Of a stretch of DNA of 64,000 nucleotides, positions 54,434 to 64,000 are shown piece by piece (position 1 is the stretch's first letter; every line of letters begins with the position of its first letter). Below the pieces are notes generated by a model. That model saw nothing but the letters and a program-made list of their open reading frames with translations, searched no databases and was not told the origin of the DNA. The DNA is from Conchocele bisecta (Eukaryota > Mollusca > Bivalvia > Lucinida > Thyasiridae), in assembly GCA_029237695.1 (NCBI GenBank), contig CM055266.1, positions 108,021,370 through 108,085,369 on the forward strand, written 5' to 3'. A program made the translations under genes and the position numbers.

Positions 54434-54730
54434 TTTTTATCAGGTAATGTTTTTGGTTACATGAGAAAGTATGACGTTGTTTTCGTTGAAAAGAACTCAA
54501 ACTTGTTTCCGTGACGTAATTCGGGTAACGTCATGTGATGCCATTCGACCAATAAAATACCAGTTTTCAATTTGGTGTAACCCAGATTTGTATCAGGTCA
54601 ATGTCTGATACAGCAATATGTTATTAGTCGGTACATATTCGCCAATTCAAAGCGTGTTACCTGATTTGTCAGGGGTGTCGGAAGCGTCATAAGATTGGTT
54701 CGGCGAAGGTCGGGGATCCCACCGAAAGTG

Positions 54731-54787
54731 TATGTTGTTACCACTCAATTGAACCATCGAGACAGTTCGACTGAGTGGTAACAATAT
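54731..54787. mobile_element. M9 short foldback element, copy 3
   Basis: TATGTTGTTACCACTCAATTG and the inverted CTGAGTGGTAACAATATA (left arm given without its first base in comparison). Confidence 0.65.
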
Positions 54788-54869
54788 AAGCGTTTGGATA
54801 GAAATGAGAAAAATTGCGGGAAAATATTTAGAGATTTGCGCATGGGCTGATATAATAATTCTTAAGAAA

Positions 54870-55106
54870 ACGGAAAATAAACGCATTTTCTTGATGAATT
54901 TATTTAAAATGCTGGAATTATAAGGAATGAATGGCCTTTTTGTGGAATTTATCGGGAATATAAACTTGGAAAAGTCGCGGGTACCGGCAGTGTCTTTTGA
55001 TATAAACTTTTTCAGGCTCGGCTCGGCATGCCTCCGAATTTCTATGTATTGCCTAGCCTTGCCTGATAAATTTGATATTGAGAGACACTACCTTGATATT
55101 CTATAT
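54870..55106. mobile_element. P1 arm joined to an M6 piece
   Basis: 54870-54979 is one P1 arm (CGGAAAATAAACGCATTTTC to AAAAGTCGCGGG). It changes at GGTACCGGCAGTG into M6 sequence ending ACCTTGATATTC. Confidence 0.65.
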
Positions 55107-55113
55107 CTGTCTG

Positions 55114-55341
55114 TGACTGGAGAAAAGGGGCTTTTGCCATTTGTGGATATTCAGACTTCTGTTCGTCTAGCGCACCGCTGAAGCCTGAAAATGACCTATA
55201 TTCCTTGTTAGAGGGTGTTTCAAATATGGAATGCTGTACAGTGCAGATCCTGATCAGACTGTGCGGATGCACAGGCTGATCTGAATTTACAATGTCCGCA
55301 TAAACCCATAAGCCCCATTTCTTCAGTCACAGCCACATATA
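55114..55341. mobile_element. M7 MITE
   Basis: GTGACTGGAGAAAAGGGGC to CATTTCTTCAGTCACAGCC. 55342-55675 shows only M7-like scraps. Confidence 0.7.
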
Positions 55342-55679
55342 CATAGCCGCATGAATAAGGTTTGTTTCACTCAATAGATGTCAATGCAGGCCCGGATCAG
55401 AATGTGCAGATCGTGCGGATGCCCAGGTTTCCTTTGCTAAACTGATTATCAACTGAAGAAATTCCTTTTTGTCATGGCATGACACATTTTATTGTCCTAA
55501 TATCTGGCTCTGACAGTAGAAATGGGCATTCTGCATTCTGACCAATAATGACCAGTATAGACCCAGATCACCAGTGTGATTAGGGGCTGCTCTGTTCGCC
55601 ATTCAGTTAGTAAACAACATGGGCCCGATTAATCAAGACCTATGTGTGCTGTAATAAATCCTTAACATTGTTAAAGGTG

Positions 55680-56060
55680 GGTGGCCGGTGGGAGCATGCG
55701 ATGGGTAATTTAACGATCAGGGTTCATCCTTACCGGAATCCTGATTGGAGACCTGGTTTGGCCCTCACGTATGTCTTTGGCATTTTTGTATGTGAGTATT
55801 ACGATTATTCGTAATCTTATTACTTTTAGGGGAAGGGGCCAAGTGACTTTGGTGTGGTATGGACCTGGCACCAGGTCAGGTTATTCTAATTTCAGGGATG
55901 AATAAAAATATTTTGTCGATGTAAGTATTCCGTTCTGATTTTGGTATTTTCCCCCCAATTCAGCAGGTTAAATATGGGATCAAATCCGTTGGCCCGGCCT
56001 TAAGTGACCTTAGCTGTTGATAGACCGTTAAACACCAAGAAATCAATCAATTCACAGTGT
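55680..56060 (+). mobile_element. S1 SINE-like copy
   Basis: GGTGGGAGCATGCGATGGG, GAGACCTGGTTTGGCCCTCA, TATGGACCTGGCACCAGG, CCTTAGCTGTTGATAGACCG, tail of AAATCAATCAATT. Confidence 0.75.
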
Positions 56061-56719
56061 TAAGGAGTTAACCCTTTCAACACTAGAGACCTCTATCCTA
56101 ATATTTGCAAATGGTGTCCATCTTTATGAGCCGGCTCATAGCGAGCCGTCTCGTCAAGATCTACACCATTTGTGGATATTAATTTTTGTTCAAAATGACC
56201 TCCTTTTGTGCATAATGGAACAGTCTCAAACGTAACATGAAATAGTCCATGCAAGTTACTTAGAGGTGAAAGGGTTAACAGTCGGTTAAGCTATCAGAGG
56301 TTTTGAGCAACCCAGCCCTGAGAATCAATATTGGTCCTTATTGCCCTGTTTAAGTGTGCTACAAGATCAGGAGCTACACATGCCACAAATGTCATAAGCC
56401 CCATTTCTTCAGTCACAGGCAAGTATCATTGATAGTGTCTAGCTTTGTTAGCCTACCGAATATATTTTATCAAGCTGCTGATATGTCGTACATAAATTAC
56501 CTATTTTATATATAATTCTTTTACTGTTTAATGTGCTTGTTTAATTAGATGTTTACACATATTTGTATATCTGTTGACTTTTTTTACAATGTATATATAT
56601 TAGTTTAACCAGTGATATAGTCCCTCACCGCAGGAGAGGATATAGTGATAGTCCATGTATGTGCGTATGTACACTAGTTAGTTTGTATATTTTTTCAGTA
56701 ATTTTCTATCCCCAGGTGA
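56061..56719. other. Intergenic DNA with M3, M5 and M7 scraps
   Basis: 56068-56080 TTAACCCTTTC and 56265-56279 GTGAAAGGGTTAAC bracket a small foldback. 56280-56325 carries an M5 end. 56390-56420 an M7 end. Confidence 0.4.
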
Positions 56720-56938
56720 TTCTAGCGTGTCTTGGATGGTCAATTATTGTTTGTATATACATGTACATGAAACACCTTTCTAAACAGTGTACAAAACAAT
56801 TCAAATGCGCCCGGGTCTGAAGATTATGTAATTATGATTACGGTACATAATCTTCAGACCCGGGCGCATTGGAATTGAAGAAATATATACATATATATAT
56901 GCAAACAATAATTGACCTTCAAAGACACGCTAGAATCA
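56720..56938. mobile_element. 220-bp foldback element
   Basis: GATTCTAGCGTGTCTTGGAT and AAAGACACGCTAGAATC ends, with ATGCGCCCGGGTCTGAAGAT inverted at the centre. Confidence 0.8.
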
Positions 56939-56984
56939 ACTGTGCACTTGGCTAATTTTGATAATATTTGCTAACAATGTATTT

Positions 56985-57890
56985 CCAGGGATAATGATTT
57001 GTCACCCATGTCCGAGTGGTTGGTTGGGAGCATGCAAAAGGTAATTCACAATGGGGTTCATCCTTAACGGAATCATGTTCCTGGTTTCGCCCTCAGTTTA
57101 AATACTTGTTTTGTAATTCTTGTACATGAGAATCAAATCCAGTTGTATATATTATAAAAGTATAGTAGGATTAGTACAAATTATATTACTTTTAGGGCTG
57201 GGGCTAAGTGACTGGTGTGGTGAGGTCATTTTTTATTTTGGGATTTTCCCTGATCCATACAGGTGAAATGTGGGATTCTACCCCAATAACCCGGCCTAAA
57301 TGACCTTAGCGGTTGACAGGCCTTTAATCACCATTAAATAAATAAGTGGGTGGTAGGTGGGAGTATGCAATGGGTCTTGTATGTGACAGTTGAATCTATT
57401 TATACCCCTTATATGAGTAATATGATTATTCGTAATCCTATTACTTTTAGGGGAGTGGGTGGGAGCATGCGATGGGTAATTTAACGATCGGGGTTCATCC
57501 TTACCGGAATCCCGACTGGAGACCTGGTTTGGCCCTCACATACGTCTTTGGCATTTTGTATGTGACAGTTGAATCTGGTTATACCCCTTATAAGAGTAAT
57601 CCTACCGGTATTATTTTTAAATAGGGGAAGGGGCCAAGTGACTTTGGTGCGGTATGGACCTGGCACCAGGTCAGGTTATTCTAATTTCAGGGCTGAATAT
57701 TTAATTTTTTTTTTCGATGTAAATATTCTGTTCTGATTTTGGAATTTCCCTTCCCCCCCCCCCCACCCCCCCCCCCCTTTAATACAGCAGTTATATATGG
57801 GCTCGAACCGATTGACTCGGCCTTAAATGACCTTAGCCTTAAATGACCTTGATAGACAATATAAACACCAATAAACAAACAAACAATTAA
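56985..57890 (+). mobile_element. S1 SINE-like copies (at least three, partly tandem)
   Basis: Heads with GTGGGAGCATGCAA/GATGGG near 57023, 57350 and 57448; tails CCTTAGC...GTTGACAGG near 57307 and CCTTAAATGACCTTAGCC near 57822. The last ends in AATAAACAAACAAACAATT. A poly-C block is at 57753-57778. Confidence 0.7.
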
Positions 57891-58545
57891 ATAAATAAAT
57901 TGTTACCTATGCACGCTAAGCCCAAACACTGAAGGTCACGGTCACTACGAAATTCATCTTGTGTGTTAAGCAAATGTGTTTGAATCTTTTCGTTTTCTCA
58001 ATAACTTTGAATGATAATAATAATTGGAATCAGTATGTGCCTAGATATGTTGTTTCCTATACCCACATGTTCCAATGCCCAAAGTCCAGGATATGCTTTG
58101 ACTCCAGCTGCCAGCATAGATTTACTTCATGGAACAATGTCATTTCTTGTTCTTCTATGACTTGTATGTAAAACGTTTTTAGAAATGAAATAATTGTTTA
58201 TGAGAATACTTGAGGGTACATTGATGTTGATCTACATGTTGTAAGTGCAATAAGGGCCTTTTTTGCTTTGAAAATGTAACAACGGTGTCATAAATATAGA
58301 ACCCAAAAACGCACTTTGCAAGCAGAGTTATTTTAGTGTATAGTAAATCTGTAGTAATAAATAGAATGTAGCATTTGTAATTATTGAGTATTAATAAGCT
58401 TACCAATTTCATATCACACTTGACAGAGCCTTGTTTCTTTTGAAATTATTTGTCATGTTTATTAAAGTCCTTATCAAATCATCACTCGTGTAAGATCCTC
58501 TGTATTTTACATGCTCTTTTGTGCTTGGTTTTATATGATAATGTG

Positions 58546-59370
58546 GGTGGCAGGTGGGAGCATTTGATAGGTATTTTAACGACCGGGATTCATCCTTACC
58601 AGAATCCCGACCAGAGACCTGGTTTGGCCCTCATGTACGTCTTTTGGCTTTCTTGTATGTGAGAGTTGAATCTGGTTATCTGATCCCCGCCCCCACAAAT
58701 ATACTTTCCATGAATGACATTGAAAATTGACAGAAATTTAAAAGCACATGTGCAATCTGCAACATCATTTATGAAAAGATGATATTAATAAATGTAATGT
58801 AGTGAGAAGGGAGGTAATTATTGTGCCTTAGGCACATTTGCATTTCAGGGGTATATATCACGTCCAGATGATATTCTCATCCACAACATAATATATATTA
58901 CAGTATCATGATTATAGTATATATAGATAATAAAAATATATATCATTATGTTGCCTTTTGTTATTGTAATTTATGTTCTATGACTAGTCGCTACAGTAAT
59001 TTAACGATCGGGGTTCATCCTTACCGAAATGCTGGCTTACATGGTTTGGCCCTCATGTACATTTTCAGCCTTCTGATCTTAAGAGCTAAATCCGTTATAC
59101 CCCATTAAAAGTAATAAGGATAGTGCTGATCATATTACTGTCGGGGTTGGAGCTACAATGTAAGTGGCTTTGGTGTGGAATTGACCTGGCACCAGGTCGG
59201 GATATTCTAATTTCAGGGCTGAATATATATTTTTCTGCAAATATTGAGTTCTGATTTTGGGAATTCGCCTCATTATGGACAGGTTAAATACAGGATAGTC
59301 CAACACATTGGACCGGCCTTAAATGACCTTAGCTGTTGATAGGCCGTTAAACACCAATAATCAAATTAAT
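58546..59370 (+). mobile_element. S1 SINE-like copies (two)
   Basis: 58546-58680 is a head only (GTGGCAGGTGGGAGCATTTG). 58995-59370 runs from TTTAACGATCGGGGTTCATC to GATAGGCCGTTAAACACC. 57900-58545 shows nothing else that I recognise. Confidence 0.7.
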
Positions 59371-60084
59371 TTGTCAATTACAAACTTGACATTTCAAGAT
59401 GTTAATTTCAACACGTTCACTATTGATTTTTGTGGGTATTGACATAAATGACCTTATGTCTGGATGGCGGTGGATATTTCTTGCAGCGATGTAAAACACA
59501 TTCTTCTAATATGGTAACTTCTGTGGCTCGACGAGCTGTGTAACGTCCACTGCGCATACTCTGTGCCTCGAGCAATTACAGGTTCAAATATGGTAACTCA
59601 TTAGCCTTTTCGCTAATTATTGCAGGGCTATGATTGTGAGTTCATCGGGAACCCCTGCAATAATTGTTTAAACCGTCGTTCAAGCTTTAACAAGGTAATT
59701 ATCAAGTAAATTTGAGCACTTTATTTGTATTAAAATGGGTATTGGGAGTCTTTGTTGCGCTATAAATGATTTACTAGATACATGATGTTTCGACAGAAAA
59801 TGACACTTTTACCCAACTCGCAGGAAAGTGGAGTGGAGTGAATGAGGAATTATTTATCAGGTGCACTATTATGTAGTATCTTACCATTGATACGCGAGTT
59901 GAAGCATGAAATCAACATCTTGAATGTTACAACCTGAGACTATTGACATTTTCCCCAACGTCATTGTCACATTTCTGGCAGTAATTATTACACGAGTAAC
60001 ATGATTGATCATGATGCTTTTCCATTTGCAGTCTACTTTTATGTAATGTAAACTCCCCTTCATTTCTGATGGCCCTTTTTTATA
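59371..60084. other. Intergenic DNA, one short inverted repeat
   Basis: AATTATTGCAGGG near 59615 and CCCCTGCAATAATTG near 59658 are inverted. No gene is seen. Confidence 0.35.
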
Positions 60085-61630
60085 CGACCATTTTTAAAAA
60101 CGGTACGTATTATGTTTTACCACGGGGCGGGCGGCTGACAGAAAAAGTGCATAGTTTATGTACACAACTCCTCCGAAACCGTTCAGTCGATAGATCTGAA
60201 ACTATACACACGTCTTCTACACATATTGAAGATGTGCACCTTGGTGTTTTTATGCCGAAAAAATATTTTTTAACAAAAATATCGCCTTTTTAACTTAGCC
60301 ATTTTTAGCCAGGTTTTTTGAAAAAAAATCCAGGCTGTTGGATTGGCGAAAGCCGGGCGGGCGGTGGGCGGGCGGCGTCCACAATCAATGTTAAGTTTTT
60401 GTGTTTGAGTCCATTTCTTTGTTACTGTACCACCTAGGACCACCAAACTTTCACAGCTTCATAATCAAGGGGTGCCCACCACATATCACTATCCAACATG
60501 TTACTTTTTTTTTTTAACTTGACCCATTTTTTTCGCGCTGTCGACTTAGCCATTTTCAATGTTAAGTTTTCGCGTTTACAATGTTAAGTTTTTGTGTTTA
60601 AGTCCATTTCTTTGGTACTGTACCACCTAGGACCACCAAACTTTCACAGCTTCATAATCAAGGGGTGCCCACCACATATCACTATCCAACATGTTACTTT
60701 TTTTTTAACTTGACCCAATTTTTTCCGCGCAGTTGACTTAGCCATTTTCAATGTAAAGTTTTCACGTTTACAATGTTAAGTTTTCGTGTTTAAGTCCATT
60801 TCTTTGGTACTGTACCACCTAGGACCACCAAACTTTCACAGCTTCATAACCAAGGGGTGCCTACCACATGCAACTATCCAACATGTGACCATTTTTTTAC
60901 CTTCACCTATTATTTCTACGTAATTGACATTTTCAACGTTAATTTTTTAACGTGCATCTGGTTAAAGTTTTTTGGTTAAAACTTTTTTGTTATACTATAT
61001 CTCTGCAACTGCTTCGCCCATTACCTTGAAACTTCACATGGGCGTTTATTATCATCCATATTTTCATTCCAACACCCAACCGTGCGGCCCCTGTGCCCAA
61101 TGTCAAGGTCAAATTACTTTGAATTTTTTTGTTAAAGTTTTTTCATGTACTATATCTCTGCAACTGCTTCACCCATTACCTTCATACTTCACATGGGTGT
61201 TTATCATCATTGTCACACCCGCTTGCGGAAAGCGTGATATCGTCGGCATTTTGGCATATGTCCGTCCTTCCGTCCGTGTGTCCGGTTAAAGTTTTTCCAT
61301 CTACTATATCTATTTTTTTGGTGCCCATGCCTCGCCCAAAGGCGCGACATGCAGGCCACGGCCATCTAGTCTACAAAAAGTGGGTATAATTATGTTATCC
61401 AAGTGTCTATGCTTGGAAAAAACCTGACCTTCGTGGCTTTGCCTCGTTTCTTGTTTATACATTTTTCTATACAATTATATATACGGTACAGAGTTTGTGT
61501 ACACAACTCCTCTGAAACCTTTCAGTCGATCGATCTGAAACTATACACACGTCTTCTACACATATTGAAGATGTGCACCTGGGTGTTTTTATGCCGAAAA
61601 AGTATTTTTTAACAAAAATATCGCCTTTTT
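60085..61630 (+). mobile_element. HLE-E/D composite, copy 2, in a repeated host segment
   Basis: 60085-60306 and 61483-61630 share GTACACAACTCCTC, GATCTGAAACTATACACACG and TGCCGAAAAA...ATATCGCCTTTTT. Between them 60307-61455 is an E leader, three E units, D units and the TTTCTTGTT tail. Confidence 0.7.
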
Positions 61631-64000
61631 AGCTCGACTATTCGAAGAATAGTTAGAGCTTCTGTATTCACCCCGGCGTCGGTGTCACCGTCACGCCTTG
61701 GTTAAGGTTTTTAGTCAAGCTTGTATATGGAATACTACTGGCCCTACACCCACCATACTTGGACAACTTCATCTCCTAGTGATGTACATCAATAACCCCT
61801 GATCTATATTTGACCTTGACCTACATTTCCTCTTGAATTACTTAGTTAATTCCCCTTGGTTAAGGTTTTTAGTCAACCTTGGTTAAGGTTTTTAGTCAAG
61901 CTTGTTCATGGAAAACTATTGTGCATACAGACACCATACTTGGACAACCTTTTCTCATAGGGATGTACATCAATAACCCCTGATTTATATTTGACCTTGA
62001 CCTACATTTCCTCTTGAATTACTTAGTTAATTCCCCTTGGTTAAGGTTTTTAGTCAAGCTTGTAGATGGAATAATCCTGGCCCTACACCAACCATACTTG
62101 GACAACTTCATCTCCTAGTGATGTACATCAACAACCCCTTATCTATATTTGACCTTGACCTACATTTCCTCTTCAATTACTTAGTTAATTCCCTTTTGTT
62201 AAGGTTTTTAGTCAACCTTGGTTAATGTTTTTAGTCAAGCTTGTAGATGGAATACTATTGTGAATACAGACACCATACTTGGACAACCTTTTCTCATAGT
62301 GATGTACATCAATAACCCCTGATCTATATTTGACCGTGACCTACATTTCCTCTTGAATTACTTAGCTAATTCTCCTTGGTTAAGGTTTTTAGTCAAGCTT
62401 GTAGATGGAATACTCCTGGCCCTACACCAACCATACTTGGACAACTTCATCTCCTAGTGATGTACATCAACAACCCCTGACCTATATTTGACCTTGACCT
62501 ACATTTAACCTTGAATTACTTAGTTAATTCCCTTGGTTAAGGTTTTTAGTCAACCTTGGTTAAGTTTTTTAGTCAAGCTTGTAGATGGAATACTATTGTG
62601 CATACAGACAGCATACTTTGATAACTTTTTCTCATAGGGATGTACATCAATAACCCCTGAGCTATATTTTACCTTCGCCTACATTTAACCTTGAATTACT
62701 TACTTATTTCCACTTGGTTAAGGTTTGTACTCAAACTTGGTTAATGTTTATAGTCAAGCTTGTATATGAAATACTCCTGGGGCTACAGCAACCACACTTG
62801 GACAACTTCATCTCCTAGTGATGTATATCAATAATCCCTGACCTATATTTGACCTTGACCTACTTTTATCCTTGGATTACTTAGTTATTTCCCCTTGGTT
62901 AAGGTTTTTAGTCAAGCTTGTATATGGAATACTCCTGGGCCTACAGCAACCATACTTGGAAAACTTCATCTCCTAGTGATGTACATCAATAACCCCTGAC
63001 ATATATCTGACATTGACTTACGTTTAACCTTGAATTACTTACTTAATTTCCCTTGGTTAAGGTTTTTAGTCAACCTTGGTTAAGGTTTTTAGCTCGACTA
63101 TTCGAAGAATAAGTAGAGCTTATGTTGTCACCCACCCATCGGCGTCGGCGTCGGCGTCACCGTCACGCCTTGGTTAAGGTTTTTAGTCAACCTTGTATAT
63201 GGAATACTACTGGCCCTACACCCACCATACTTGGACAACTTCATCTCCTAGTGATGTACATCAATAACCCCTGATCTATATTTTACCTTGACCTACATTT
63301 TCTCTTGAATTACTTAGTTAATTCCCCTTGGTTAAGGTTTTTAGTCAACCTTGGTTAAGGTTTTTAGTCAAGCTTGTACATGGAATACTATTGTGCATAC
63401 AGACACCATACTTGGACAACCTTTTCTCATAGGGATGTACATCAATAACCCCTGATCTATTTTTGACCTTGACCTACATTTCCTCTTCAATTACTTACTT
63501 AATTCCTTTTGGTTAAGGTTTTTAGTCAACCTTCTATATGGAATACTACTGGCCCTACACCCATCATACTTGGACAACTTCATCTCCTAGTGATGTACAT
63601 CAACAACCCCTGATCTATATTTGACCTTGAGTTACATTTCCTCTTGAATTACTTACTTAATTCCCCTTGGTAAACGTTTTTAGTCAAGCTTGTAGATGGA
63701 ATACTCCTGGCCCCACACCAACCATACTTGGACAACTTCATCTCCTAGTGATGTACATCAACAACCCCTGACCTATATTTGACCTTGACCTACATTTAAC
63801 CTTGAATTACTTAGTTAATTCCCCTTGGTTAAGGTTTTTACTCGACCTTTGTTAAGCTTTTTACTCAAGCTTGTACATGGAATACTATTGTGCATACAGA
63901 CACCATACTTGGACAACCTTTTCTCATAGTGATGTACATCAATAACCCCTGATCTATATTTGACCTTGACCTACATTTAACCTTAAATTACTTACTTAAT
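61631..64000 (+). mobile_element. HLE-F element(s), ~340-bp dimer array, runs off the window
   Basis: Leader hairpin 61631-61660 (AGCTC outer, CTATTC-GAA-GAATAG inner, GAGCT), a CGGTGTCACCGTCACG stretch, then alternating ~180/160-bp units with TTGGTTAAGGTTTTTAGTCA and ATATTTGACCTTGACCTAC. A second leader hairpin of the same kind at 63091-63120 starts another copy inside the array. Confidence 0.8.

Overview
This is a repeat-saturated piece of an animal nuclear genome, most likely a bivalve mollusc. The signs are spliced exons with consensus GT/AG borders, dozens of foldback MITEs, SINE and LINE remnants, and many elements built as leader hairpin + microsatellite + tandem core (the 'pearl'-like, Helitron/Helentron-type architecture known from bivalves). 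The species cannot be fixed from sequence alone. Family labels used here (HLE-A to F and K, M1 to M13, P1, S1, R-G, R-H, R-I, R-R) are mine.

I find one host gene: the 3' part of an interleukin-17-receptor-like gene on the + strand, about 36 kb long. Its exons are 4264-4457, 6348-6395, 23160-23271, 25891-26125 (a second, upstream copy of the stalk part lies at 23918-23986), 30739-30867 and 38945-40098. Splice phases agree along the chain. The product runs from cysteine-rich, N-glycosylated ectodomain pieces through a Ser/Thr/Pro stalk, one transmembrane helix and a short linker to a cytoplasmic SEFIR domain with a 384-codon last exon. The first exon or exons (signal peptide, start codon, promoter) are left of the window. 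The stalk/TM exon carries one extra A that breaks the frame. A 5'-truncated LINE separates the two stalk copies.

Layout: 1-4.2 kb nested Helentron-like elements and a 52-bp minisatellite. 4.2-18 kb two ectodomain exons among foldback MITEs and an HLE-C array. 18-22.5 kb a 19-bp minisatellite split by an inverted-repeat element. 23-26.2 kb ectodomain exon, duplicated stalk exon, LINE and TM exon. 27.2-30.6 kb a hAT-like foldback element with perfect 8-bp target duplications, and G-run elements. 30.7-35 kb linker exon and a 3.9-kb HLE-B inserted in a MITE. 35-38.9 kb HLE-D and a complete HLE-A. 38.9-40.1 kb SEFIR exon. 40.1-64 kb no recognisable host gene, only further HLE arrays, MITEs and SINE-like copies, ending in an HLE-F array that leaves the window.

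The most interesting non-gene signals are: a two-tier hairpin, usually with a GAA loop, at the start of otherwise unrelated tandem-core elements; a nuclear-receptor-like AGGTCA repeat shared by the cores of several families; nested insertions that fix element borders at T-runs; and a TE-derived splice acceptor in front of the receptor stalk exon.
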